Program-made: the position numbers and the translations under genes
Part shown: in pieces, positions 17,691-26,209 of the stretch
How the letters are laid out: each line of letters starts with the position of its first letter
Position numbering within the stretch: the stretch's first letter is position 1
Assembly: GCA_938018055.1 (NCBI GenBank)
Contig: CALIKL010000039.1
Location: 1 to 61,531, forward strand
Origin: an uncultured bacterium
GTDB taxonomy: Bacteria > Bacteroidota > Rhodothermia > Rhodothermales > UBA10348
Direction: 5' to 3'
DNA: 61,531 nt
The notes under the pieces: model-generated
The model's input: only the letters and a program-made list of their open reading frames with translations
Database searches by the model: none
What the model was told of the DNA's origin: nothing

Positions 17691-18364
17691 CGCAGTATCC
17701 ACCGGATCCATCCGGGCGTAGCAAACTCAACGGCGATGCCGCCGCTGAGTCCAATAGTATCCCAACGCGGATTGGTCAGTACGCGCAGCGCACGTACTTC
17801 TCCAAAGAGTCGCACAGGTCCTGCAATGCGGCCGACACGTATCCAGGGACCGGCAAGCATTTCCGATTCAAATCGCGCGGCCGTTCCGTGGGGCAGGTCA
17901 AAGAGCATGAAACGGTTACCCAGCAGGAGTCCCGCCTCCAGAAAAATCGGCGCGTCTGGAGCATTACTCAGTCCCCATCCAGCCAGGATGTCAATCGTCT
18001 GCACATCGGGCGGGGAGACCTGACCGGTTCCGCCATCACGATCCACGATGGCCAGAATCTCGGATGACCCTGTCCAGGCTCGATATGCAGTATCGAGTCT
18101 AAGGCGACCCCCTGCGTAGGGGGTATCGATGGTAAGCCTGCCATCTGCTCCGGGAGACCACCCTGGCATGCCACTTTCCCGGAATACCATTCCTCCGGAC
18201 GCTCCAATTCTGAGCGAGGGGAAGGCTTCTTGAGGAGAAGCGGCAGGAGTCTGACCTCGGGCGGGGAGCGCTGCCATCGAAATAACGAGCAGCACACCGA
18301 ACAAGGAATGAAGGCGCGTCCGAAAACAGAAGACTCGGCGAGCTGCCGGCGATAACGTGGTCAT
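17687..18364 (-). CDS. Small exported protein, probable outer-membrane barrel
   Basis: I do not recognise this 225-residue protein. It has a basic N-terminus, a hydrophobic stretch (LFGVLLVISMAALPARG) and a probable cleavage after ARG-Q. The mature part of about 185 residues is rich in Gly and alternating apolar residues (SLRIGASGGMVF, GADGRLTID, GRLRLDTAYRAW, FLEAGLLLGNRF, IGLSGGIAVEF), consistent with an 8- to 10-strand beta-barrel. The ATG at 18364 shares a base with the TAA of the upstream Wzi-like gene, and its own TGA overlaps the next ATG. This tight arrangement suggests it is made in fixed ratio with both neighbours and may form a complex with them. In-frame codons upstream of 18364 lie inside the previous gene and have no signal-peptide character. 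Confidence 0.65.
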   Translation of the reverse strand: MTTLSPAARRVFCFRTRLHSLFGVLLVISMAALPARGQTPAASPQEAFPSLRIGASGGMVFRESGMPGWSPGADGRLTIDTPYAGGRLRLDTAYRAWTGSSEILAIVDRDGGTGQVSPPDVQTIDILAGWGLSNAPDAPIFLEAGLLLGNRFMLFDLPHGTAARFESEMLAGPWIRVGRIAGPVRLFGEVRALRVLTNPRWDTIGLSGGIAVEFATPGWIRWILR

Positions 18365-19890
18365 TACAATTTTCGGGATCCCGAAACGCGGTAGGCAATC
18401 GAAACGGAGGCGGTCAAATCCGACCGGTTCACGCCGGTTCGATGTCCGTAGTCCGATATCGTATTCCATCCAACCTCCCCGTTCACATCCACGCCTGCCT
18501 TGCTGAGTCCCATGACACGCAAGAAAGGCCGCACCGTTGACTCAGCCGTTCCGGTAATCAGGGTTGCTGCGTCCAGATCCGGTAATGCTGAGCGGAAATC
18601 GGCCTCCCCCTGTTGGAGCACATCCACGCCGATGCGAATGATCCAAGCCGGGACACGCATCCAATCAGCGAAAGCTCGCAGGTGGACAAAGTCAGAGAAC
18701 TGAGTACCTATTCCGCGACCCAGATAGGAAAGCTGTCCACTCGATTGCTCGGAATTATACGTACGTGCCGTGACTATCGTGGCTGATAATCCGCCACTCA
18801 GGCCTGAAAGGAGATCTTTTCGCCGAAGACGGACCGTGGCCGCAATGGAGGCCGGCTCGGATCCATTCAGCACATCGACGTCGTCCAACAGGAGTTCACC
18901 GCTGGCCATGGTACGCGCATTTCGGAAGGCAAAAAATACACCGACAAAGCCATTGTTTTCGTCGTTCTTGGGGCGGTTGTCGATTTCGTAGAGAGCCACA
19001 TTGAATGGGTTGGCGAATTTCAGTGAGAATCCAGCGTTGGGTCCCGAGTAGAGGGTGGAGTGTGAAAGACCAACCGTCCATTGTTCCGACACGCCAAACG
19101 ACAGGCGATGAGCCGCCAGCATGCGGCGGATGCTACCTGAGCGCACAGAATCGGCGCCAGCCGTACCTGTGGCACGGCCATCTCCAGTGAAACTATCCAA
19201 CTCAGCAAGGACAGACTCAATAAATAGCCGCTCACCTCCCAGTTTCACGGACATGTGGTCCATCGGTCGAGGGTTTTGACTCAGCTGCAATCCAGCTCCT
19301 TCTGCTGGGCCCCAGTGTCTCCCCATTCGTCCAAAAAAGAAATCAACCCATTGCCCATCACGAGCTATGTAGGCGTCCTCTGCCCGGCTCAACCACCTGT
19401 GGGCTGCATCCATACCATCTGGGTCCACCTCGTAGTAGCGATCGAATCGCAGCCCCAAAGAAGCCGTCCACTGGCCAGCGTGGAACCAAGTCCGCGAAAG
19501 TACCATGGGTTGCCACGAAAACTCATCCATATCCTGGATTCGTAGCAGCTCCCTGCGATCCTGCGTTGCCAATCGAAGGCCATTTCGCAAGTCGGTGTAC
19601 ACATGGCTGTCCAGTTGGCCTTTGGCCGGTAATCTGGATCGAATTCGCCCGGTTGTTCCAGCAAGCCAAGAGGACTCGGAATCTGAATTATCCAACCATG
19701 AAATCAGCGACTGCTGGCCCAACGGCCAGGACACAGGATTGATTTCAGGGGCCAATCCTTCCAATAAGGCGGCCTCAATGAACGGCATTATCGGATCGTC
19801 TACCGCAACAAAAGGTGCCTGACGGGCCTCCGCTGCCGTCGAGAAGACAGCAAGAAGGCAGGGTATAAGGAAGAAGCGGGTGCGTAGCAT
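18364..19890 (-). CDS. Wzi-like capsule assembly outer-membrane protein
   Basis: This 508-residue protein starts with a signal peptide (cleaved near AEARQ) and then has the features of the capsule assembly Wzi family: an N-terminal helical part, FFFGRMGRHWGPAEGAGL (the conserved GRxxxxWGP turn), LKFANPFN, and a barrel of alternating residues. Wzi in E. coli is an outer-membrane lectin that anchors capsule to the surface; Bacteroidota carry many relatives of unknown role. I chose ATG 19890; the frame also contains a TTG two codons earlier. It heads a four-gene minus-strand series and is divergent from the sugar transferase gene, which strengthens the polysaccharide link. Confidence 0.8.
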   Translation of the reverse strand: MLRTRFFLIPCLLAVFSTAAEARQAPFVAVDDPIMPFIEAALLEGLAPEINPVSWPLGQQSLISWLDNSDSESSWLAGTTGRIRSRLPAKGQLDSHVYTDLRNGLRLATQDRRELLRIQDMDEFSWQPMVLSRTWFHAGQWTASLGLRFDRYYEVDPDGMDAAHRWLSRAEDAYIARDGQWVDFFFGRMGRHWGPAEGAGLQLSQNPRPMDHMSVKLGGERLFIESVLAELDSFTGDGRATGTAGADSVRSGSIRRMLAAHRLSFGVSEQWTVGLSHSTLYSGPNAGFSLKFANPFNVALYEIDNRPKNDENNGFVGVFFAFRNARTMASGELLLDDVDVLNGSEPASIAATVRLRRKDLLSGLSGGLSATIVTARTYNSEQSSGQLSYLGRGIGTQFSDFVHLRAFADWMRVPAWIIRIGVDVLQQGEADFRSALPDLDAATLITGTAESTVRPFLRVMGLSKAGVDVNGEVGWNTISDYGHRTGVNRSDLTASVSIAYRVSGSRKL

Positions 19891-19989
19891 GAACAATTTC
19901 CAGGAGTGCTTACGACAAACTATGCGAACCTTACCACAGTTTCATGGGTATGCACGCGCGGAATCCCACGGGCTGAATCTCTTAAAGCG

Positions 19990-21408
19990 TTGACACGCAA
20001 AGTCGAGCTAACTGTTCTGGTTCTTATGGATGCGGTGGCGGTCTTCTTCGCCAACCGCATATGGCACCAGGCTCGTTTCGAGTGGGGGTGGTTTGCTGAT
20101 CCCGTTCTCATTCCCGATCCCGGGGTCACCAGCCTCATGATTGTGCTGCTGACCGGATTCTGGCTCGTGGTTTTCACTTTTTTCGGTCTGTATCGGGAAC
20201 GGTATGCCTCGTCTCGATTCGACGAATTGGTCACCATCGTCAAGGTTGTCACGGTCGGGATACTGGTGCTGTTTCTGCTACTGTTTGTGGAAACGCTGGA
20301 TGCCCACTCTGCACGGTCCAACATTCTAGCCTACTGGGCAGCCATCATCCTCTGTGTTTCGATTGGGCGAATCATGGTTCGTTCCATACAGAAGCTGTTG
20401 ATCCTTCGTGGTCGGGGGTTACATCGCGCGCTGATCGTTGGATGGTCCGACATTTTGGACTCGCTTCACGAAGAAGTAGCTCGTTATCCAGAGGCCGGCT
20501 TATCCATTGTGGGAGCGGTGCGCCTGACACGTGACCTTAAGCAAGAGGGCGTTGCGTCAGGGGCAACCCAGACCTTGATGGGAGATGGTCATCGAGTCGA
20601 AGACCTTCCGCGTCTCATTGATGAGCTGGATGTACAGGATGTTCTTATTGCGTTGGGGCCCAATGATGGCGACGAGCTCATGGAAGTGCTACGGCTCACA
20701 GATGGTAAGCCCGTCACACTGAAACTCGTGCCCAATTTCTACTCGATAATTGGGGGGATGGCGCGTACTGAGCACATGTATGGATTGCCATTGATTGAGG
20801 TTCTACCCGAGCCGATGCAGGCTTGGGAGCAGAGCTTGAAGCGGTTGATTGATTTCGTGGTTTCGTTCGTTGTGCTGGTGCTTGGTCTTCCGGTTTGGGT
20901 TTTGATGGCCCTTTTCATTCGGCTCTCCAGCCCGGGTCCTGCCATTTACCGACAGCGTCGGATAGGGCAGAAAGGCAAGGAGTTCACGATGTACAAGTTT
21001 CGGACGATGCGTAAGGACGCAGAGGCATCCACTGGTCCCGTGTGGGCCACGGAGGACGATCCGAGGTACACGGCCATGGGAAGGTGGCTGCGAAAGACCC
21101 GGATTGACGAGGTCCCCCAATTTTTCAATGTCTTGCGCGGGGATATGTCTCTGGTAGGTCCTCGACCCGAGCGTCCTTTTTTCGTCGAGAAATTGGCAAG
21201 GGAAATCCCACTCTACTCCCGGCGTCATCGTGTCAAGCCGGGTATTACCGGCTGGGCCCAGGTAAAGTGGAAGTATGACACGAGTCTGGAGGACGTCCAA
21301 CAGAAGGTGAAATACGATCTTTTTTACATTGAGAACATGAGTTTGCGCCGGGATCTGCAAATCTTGTTCAGAACCATTTACACGGCGTTGAAAGGCAGTG
21401 GTCATTGA
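19990..21408 (+). CDS. Undecaprenyl-phosphate sugar phosphotransferase (WbaP/CpsE type)
   Basis: This polyprenyl glycosylphosphotransferase (about 472 residues) starts synthesis of a surface polysaccharide by placing a sugar-1-phosphate on undecaprenyl phosphate in the inner membrane. It has several N-terminal membrane helices, a central Rossmann-like domain (LHRALIVGWSDILDSL), another membrane helix (about residue 290-320) and the catalytic domain: SPGPAIYRQRRIGQ, FTMYKFRTMR, TRIDEVPQFFNVLRGDMS, LVGPRPERPFF and KPGITGWAQV. The start is uncertain. The frame is open from GTG 19906, but that leaves almost no room for a promoter between it and the divergent Wzi gene; TTG 19990, just before the first helix, gives a more natural N-terminus. 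Confidence 0.9.
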   Translation: MTRKVELTVLVLMDAVAVFFANRIWHQARFEWGWFADPVLIPDPGVTSLMIVLLTGFWLVVFTFFGLYRERYASSRFDELVTIVKVVTVGILVLFLLLFVETLDAHSARSNILAYWAAIILCVSIGRIMVRSIQKLLILRGRGLHRALIVGWSDILDSLHEEVARYPEAGLSIVGAVRLTRDLKQEGVASGATQTLMGDGHRVEDLPRLIDELDVQDVLIALGPNDGDELMEVLRLTDGKPVTLKLVPNFYSIIGGMARTEHMYGLPLIEVLPEPMQAWEQSLKRLIDFVVSFVVLVLGLPVWVLMALFIRLSSPGPAIYRQRRIGQKGKEFTMYKFRTMRKDAEASTGPVWATEDDPRYTAMGRWLRKTRIDEVPQFFNVLRGDMSLVGPRPERPFFVEKLAREIPLYSRRHRVKPGITGWAQVKWKYDTSLEDVQQKVKYDLFYIENMSLRRDLQILFRTIYTALKGSGH

Positions 21409-21493
21409 CCCCTCAGGCCGTATCTTTGGCGCCGCCCGCTGCATGTCCGCAGCGCCGCTCCCATCTTACCCGCACGCTGCCGTCCGCTGACGC

Positions 21494-23467
21494 ATGGCCA
21501 TCAGAACGAAGAAAGACACCGAATCTGTTTATCGCGCCTTACTGCTCCCGCGTATCATCGAAGAGAAAAAGCTCCGATTGATTCGTCAAGGCCGTCTATC
21601 CAAATGGTTCAGCGGTTATGGGCAGGAAGCGATCGCCGTCGGTGTGACGTGGGCGCTTTCAGAGGACGATTATCTGCTACCCATGCATCGCAATCTGGGT
21701 GTCTGGACAACACGTGGCGTAGACCTTGATCGTCTGTTCTGTCAGCTGATGGGACGGGAGGGTGGTTTTACAAAAGGCCGGGATCGGACTTTTCATTTCG
21801 GTCTGCCGGAGAAAAATATCGTGGGAATGATTTCCCATCTGGCGGCCATGCTTCCCGTTGCCGATGGCCTGGCACTTGCCGCCCGGATGCGAAAGGAAAA
21901 GCGAGTCGCAGCTGCATTTGTTGGAGAGGGAGCCACGAGGGAAGGAGATTTCCACGAAGCGCTGAATCTTGCTTCCGTCTGGAAGTTGCCCGTTTTGTTC
22001 GTGATCGAAAACAACGGGTATGGCCTTTCTACACCAACGTCCGAGGCCATTCCAGTTGAAAACCTTGCCGAAGCCGGTTCTGGATACGGCATGGCATCCG
22101 TCGTAGTAGACGGCAATAACGTGTTGGCCGTCATCGAAGCGGTACGAAACGCACGAAAACGAGCATTGAAGGGGGAAGGCCCGACTCTTCTCGAGATGAA
22201 GACGTTCCGGATGAGGGGACACGAAGAAGCATCCGGTACCAAGTATGTCCCGAAAGAACTACAGGAGAAATGGGCTACGTTGGATCCGATTGAGCGCTTC
22301 GAGCCATATGCTGAGGAGAAGCTCGGAAAGGATGTATGCGTCAGGATCCGGGAGGATTTGGTCGCTCACATAGACAAATTAGCCGAGTGGGCGCTCCAGC
22401 AGCCTGAAGTTTCCAGTACGGAAGCCAAGGAATACGCCGATGTTTTCGCGGTCGCAGCTCCTGCGACGCCTCCTGCTGCTACCAACAACCACGAATCTGA
22501 ACAGCGTTTTATTGACGCCATCACGGACGGACTCCGTGCTTGGATGAGGGAAGAGCCTGATTCGGTGGTCATGGGGCAAGACGTCGCGGAATATGGCGGT
22601 GTGTTCAAGGTGACGCAAGGCTTTCTGGAGGAATTCGGGAAAGACCGTGTCCGCAACACCCCCATCATCGAAAGTGCTGCTGTTGGTGCATCGATGGGGC
22701 TGGCCTTGGCGGGAATGAAACCGATTCTTGAAATCCAATACGCAGACTTCATTTCCTGCGGTTTCAATCAGATTGTAAATAATCTGGCCACCACGTTTTA
22801 CCGGTGGGGATCATCGCTCAATGTCACGATTCGTGCACCATTCGGCGGTGGAATTGGCGCTGGTCCGTTCCACTCGCAGTCCATGGAAGCCTGGTTTTGC
22901 CATGTGCCCGGACTAAAGGTGGTGATTCCCTCGTCTCCAGCTGACGCAAAGGGGCTGCTTCTGGCCAGCCTGGACGATCCCAATCCCGTCCTCTTCTTCG
23001 AGCACAAGAAGCTCTACCGCTCCATTCGCGGGCAGGTACCCGATGCAGCTGTTCGGGTGCCGCTCGGGAAAGCTCACGTAACGCGGGAAGGCTCCGACGT
23101 AACCATTGTCACATGGGGCGTCGGGGTTCATTGGGCCGTTGATGCCGCAGAGCGGTGGACGTCCAAGGGCGTAGATCTCGAAGTAATTGATCTGCGCACA
23201 CTCGTTCCCTGGGATCGAGAGACGGTACTGGCTTCGGTACGCAAAACCCATCGCATCATCGTGTTACACGAAGCGTCCCGGACAGGTGGATTCGGTGGAG
23301 AGATCGCTTCAGAGATAAGTGAACTTGCATTCCATGAATTGGATGCACCTCCGGTGCGCGTTGGCGGGGCCGATCTGCCCATCGCGTTTTCCAAGTCGAT
23401 CGAGGATGATATTTATTCTGCAAATGCCCGCCTCGATGAGGCCATCGAGAAAACGCTCGCATTTTGA
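21494..23467 (+). CDS. Fused E1 alpha-beta of branched-chain/2-oxoacid dehydrogenase
   Basis: This 657-residue protein joins the alpha and beta subunits of the thiamine-dependent E1 of a 2-oxoacid dehydrogenase complex, which decarboxylates a 2-oxoacid and passes the acyl group to a lipoyl E2. The alpha part (about 1-320) has FSGYGQEAIAVG, the TPP-binding stretch GEGATREGDFHEALNLA ... IENNGYG, and FRMRGHEEAS. An Ala/Pro linker (about 320-335) leads to the beta part with MGQDVAEYGGVFKVTQG, IIESAAVGASMGLAL, FGGGIGAGPFHSQS and the C-terminal transketolase domain. The TPP motif begins GEG in place of the commoner GDG. Sequence flavour is nearer to branched-chain E1 than to pyruvate dehydrogenase. 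E2 and E3 are not in the window. Confidence 0.92.
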   Translation: MAIRTKKDTESVYRALLLPRIIEEKKLRLIRQGRLSKWFSGYGQEAIAVGVTWALSEDDYLLPMHRNLGVWTTRGVDLDRLFCQLMGREGGFTKGRDRTFHFGLPEKNIVGMISHLAAMLPVADGLALAARMRKEKRVAAAFVGEGATREGDFHEALNLASVWKLPVLFVIENNGYGLSTPTSEAIPVENLAEAGSGYGMASVVVDGNNVLAVIEAVRNARKRALKGEGPTLLEMKTFRMRGHEEASGTKYVPKELQEKWATLDPIERFEPYAEEKLGKDVCVRIREDLVAHIDKLAEWALQQPEVSSTEAKEYADVFAVAAPATPPAATNNHESEQRFIDAITDGLRAWMREEPDSVVMGQDVAEYGGVFKVTQGFLEEFGKDRVRNTPIIESAAVGASMGLALAGMKPILEIQYADFISCGFNQIVNNLATTFYRWGSSLNVTIRAPFGGGIGAGPFHSQSMEAWFCHVPGLKVVIPSSPADAKGLLLASLDDPNPVLFFEHKKLYRSIRGQVPDAAVRVPLGKAHVTREGSDVTIVTWGVGVHWAVDAAERWTSKGVDLEVIDLRTLVPWDRETVLASVRKTHRIIVLHEASRTGGFGGEIASEISELAFHELDAPPVRVGGADLPIAFSKSIEDDIYSANARLDEAIEKTLAF

Positions 23468-23647
23468 ACCATTGCTCGAAGCGCAACCAGCAACAGAAGG
23501 CTTCTGATTCCGAGATGGGTTTTCCAGGAAGCCTGGACACATACAGGCCGGATCAGATCGCCTTCGAATGGGTTCAGGGGACGGCTCATCAGTGATTACA
23601 TGGTCCCGCCAAGCTGAATGAACGGGACAGACCAATCCAACAGATTC

Positions 23648-25033
23648 ATGCGATCGATTCACTCCATAGCTACTTTTTTATTCGTCGCCAGTGTCGTATC
23701 CCTGACCGCGTGTGGTGGGGGTGATTATCCTGTCGAATCCACTGTTAGCGGCTCTTTTTCTGTGAGAGCAGAGATCGATTCGACCGGTTCATATGCGGGT
23801 TTCCGTGTCTCTGTCCTCGGGCAACGAGATGGAGACGTTGACACACTTGGTACGGCGTTAACCGCAGAAGACGGATCATTTGCCTTTGAGGTTCGGGCAC
23901 CCGAGGCAGGCATTTATCCGATATCCGTGGAGCGAAATGGTACCGAGCTGGCTCTGGGTGAATTTGTGGCTGTTGATCAGGACACGGTGACAGTCTCTGC
24001 TGTTTTCCCACTCGGCGCCCGTCGCTTACGCATCGTATCCACAGAGAATGCTGCCTGGATGGCGTACCGCAACGCAAAGACACAGCATAATCAGTCGATG
24101 GCAGAAGTCATCGGTCCGGGTCAATACACTCCCGAGATGGTGGAACGGATCATCACGCAGACCAGTGCCATTCTGTGGAATATCCAGAACACCTACGATG
24201 GAACGATCGGCGGCAATCTGGCAAAGGCCGAATCGATCATCATGCTCGAAGGGTGGAACGACTCTCTCGTTGTAGCTCGGTATCCATCCGTTTCCAGCGA
24301 GAACGAGAGCGTTGTTGAAGTGGCGCGTGCTGCGCGGCGCTCCCTGGCACGACTGGAGGGAGGATCCGCAGCCCTGGATTTGTTGACCTCTCTAATGGAT
24401 TCTGTTCCGGATGACAAGAGGGCGGGCATCATGGCCGAGATGATTGTTGCGTATGCCGACTCAAACATGTCCGCAGAGGCAGTCGAGGTGGCTTCGAACC
24501 TGCGCCGGGACTATCCAGACTCACCTTGGGCGGAATGGGCTGTTCGGGCGACCTACGATCTGGAAAACCTGCAGCCCGGCATGGAGGTCCCTGCTTTTGA
24601 CCTCATTGACCGTGAGGGAAATCAGCTGACCTCCTCCGGATTGATGGATTATTTCATCGTTCTGGAGTTTTATGATCCGCTGGAGCCCATTTACCAGCGG
24701 GAATTTGCTAAACGGAATTACCTGGCCGATGCGCTCCCAGCACAACTATTCCGTTATGTTTCGGTCAGCGTTGAAGCTGACGAGGCGATCAATGAAGCCC
24801 TGTTTGAAGAACAGGATCACCCGGGGTTTTTTGTGTGGTCTGCAGACGGTTTAGCCGCTCACGTGGTTCGTGACTTCAACGTCCATGTCATTCCAACCCG
24901 TTTTCTGATCGATCCCGACGGGCGACTGGTAGCGAAATACACAGGCCCCGCGCTGGACGATCTGGAAAGTGACCTGATCTCCATCATCAACTCCTACAAC
25001 CAGCTGGCTGAGCAGCTTTCTCAGCAGCAGTAA
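23648..25033 (+). CDS. Lipoprotein with thioredoxin-like domain lacking CxxC
   Basis: This 461-residue lipoprotein has a signal peptide and lipobox (SLTAC, Cys about residue 22), a beta-rich domain (about 35-130) like those at the N-terminus of Bacteroidota TlpA-type proteins, a helical middle with TPR-like spacing (about 130-310), and a C-terminal thioredoxin-fold domain (about 315-450) beginning LQPGMEVPAFDLIDREG. Where TlpA proteins have Trp-Cys-x-x-Cys after the first strand, this has EFYDPLEPIYQREF, with no cysteine. The cis-Pro loop VIPTRFLIDPDGRLVAKY is retained. It therefore cannot do thiol exchange and is more likely a scaffold or binding protein. ATG 23648 is chosen because it immediately precedes the signal peptide. 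Gap to tpiA is 15 bases. Confidence 0.8.
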   Translation: MRSIHSIATFLFVASVVSLTACGGGDYPVESTVSGSFSVRAEIDSTGSYAGFRVSVLGQRDGDVDTLGTALTAEDGSFAFEVRAPEAGIYPISVERNGTELALGEFVAVDQDTVTVSAVFPLGARRLRIVSTENAAWMAYRNAKTQHNQSMAEVIGPGQYTPEMVERIITQTSAILWNIQNTYDGTIGGNLAKAESIIMLEGWNDSLVVARYPSVSSENESVVEVARAARRSLARLEGGSAALDLLTSLMDSVPDDKRAGIMAEMIVAYADSNMSAEAVEVASNLRRDYPDSPWAEWAVRATYDLENLQPGMEVPAFDLIDREGNQLTSSGLMDYFIVLEFYDPLEPIYQREFAKRNYLADALPAQLFRYVSVSVEADEAINEALFEEQDHPGFFVWSADGLAAHVVRDFNVHVIPTRFLIDPDGRLVAKYTGPALDDLESDLISIINSYNQLAEQLSQQQ

Positions 25034-25048
25034 ACCGCACTACTAGAC

Positions 25049-25798
25049 ATGCTCGTAGTTGGAAACTGGAAAATGAATCTGGATTTGGCCGCTGCCCGTC
25101 AGCTTGCGTCGGCCGTGTCTTCCTCTATCGGAAGCGTGGAGAATGTGGACGTGGGTGTATGCCCACCGTTTGTCAATCTTGACGCCGTTTACGGCGTGCT
25201 CCACGGTACGGGAATCCGCCTGGGTGCCCAGAACATGCATGCGCAAGACTCCGGGGCCTACACTGGTGAGGTATCCGCTGCCATGCTTCGGGCTGTTGGG
25301 TGCCACTACGTGATACTGGGTCACTCGGAGCGTCGCCAGTTCTTTGGAGAAACCAATGCCAGTGTCAGCGACAAAGCTCAGAAGGCGTTGGCTCAAAAAC
25401 TGGTGCCTATTGTTTGTGTCGGAGAGTCCCTTCCCCAGCGTGAAGCTGGCTCACATGAGCAGGTCGTGGAATCGCAGATTCAGGAGAGCCTGAGTGGGGT
25501 ACATATTTCGAGCGCAAGTGAGTTGGTTGTCGCTTACGAGCCCGTCTGGGCCATTGGTACGGGCAAAACGGCATCTCCTCAGCAGGTTGCAGACATGCAT
25601 GGCCATATCCGCAGACTTCTGGAGCACCTTTTCGGTCGAGAGCTGGGCGCAGGAATTCCGATTCTGTACGGGGGAAGTGTCAAACCGGGAAATGCGGACG
25701 AGATCTTTGCTCAGACGAATGTGGACGGTGGACTGATAGGCGGCGCGGCGCTCAAAGCGGACGACTTCCTCGCCATCGTTAACGCTGCCCGACGTTAA
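25049..25798 (+). CDS. tpiA: Triosephosphate isomerase
   Basis: This 249-residue cytoplasmic enzyme interconverts dihydroxyacetone phosphate and glyceraldehyde 3-phosphate in glycolysis and gluconeogenesis. All active-site elements are present: GNWKMN (Asn6, Lys8), GHSERRQFFGE with the catalytic His (about residue 92), AYEPVWAIGTGK with the catalytic Glu (about 163), and the phosphate-binding ILYGGSVKPGN and DGGLIGGAALK. Length is typical. The ATG at 25049 follows the lipoprotein stop by 15 bases, suggesting a shared transcript. It is convergent with the fmdB-like gene, with only 6 bases between the stops and no hairpin, so the two transcripts likely overlap. Confidence 0.98.
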   Translation: MLVVGNWKMNLDLAAARQLASAVSSSIGSVENVDVGVCPPFVNLDAVYGVLHGTGIRLGAQNMHAQDSGAYTGEVSAAMLRAVGCHYVILGHSERRQFFGETNASVSDKAQKALAQKLVPIVCVGESLPQREAGSHEQVVESQIQESLSGVHISSASELVVAYEPVWAIGTGKTASPQQVADMHGHIRRLLEHLFGRELGAGIPILYGGSVKPGNADEIFAQTNVDGGLIGGAALKADDFLAIVNAARR

Positions 25799-25804
25799 TC
25801 CGGG

Positions 25805-26074
25805 TCAGTCACTGGAAGAGGATGCGTCTGAGGAAGAATCCGACGTTCCTTTGGGCGATTCGCCACTGCTTGCGCTTGATGCAGGACTGGACGACTTGCG
25901 CGCGTAGTCAGTGAGGTAGAACCCACTGCCTTTGAATACCAGGCCGGCACCTCCAGATATGAGGCGTTTTACGGGCTGGCCTGTCGTTGGGCAGACTTTG
26001 AGCGGCTCTTCCGTGATACGCTGCTCAATTTCAAAGGTCGTTCCGTCTTCGCGTTTGTAATCGTACGTCGGCAT
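25805..26074 (-). CDS. FmdB-family small protein, degenerate zinc ribbon
   Basis: This 89-residue protein starts MPTYDYKREDGTTFEIEQR, the Bacteroidota form of the FmdB family. The typical family has two CxxC pairs of a zinc ribbon; here the first pair is replaced (KREDG) and only one Cys remains (LKVCPTTGQPVKRLISG), so zinc binding in the usual way is not possible. The shared block GLVFKGSGFYLTDYARK follows, then a Ser-rich acidic tail of about 30 residues that is probably disordered. I placed the start at the internal ATG 26074 where family similarity begins; the frame is open to 26110. Function is unknown. Confidence 0.88.
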   Translation of the reverse strand: MPTYDYKREDGTTFEIEQRITEEPLKVCPTTGQPVKRLISGGAGLVFKGSGFYLTDYARKSSSPASSASSGESPKGTSDSSSDASSSSD

Positions 26075-26209
26075 GTATGCGCAGGGCTGATTCGGCGGGC
26101 TTGAAGCCACGATGTGGCGGCGAGTTCCTTCGGTTACCTCGAACGGGGCATGTTTCAGGAGCTGACCGCGCTCATCCTGAAATAATGAGTGGTCCCACTC
26201 ATGAGGATA

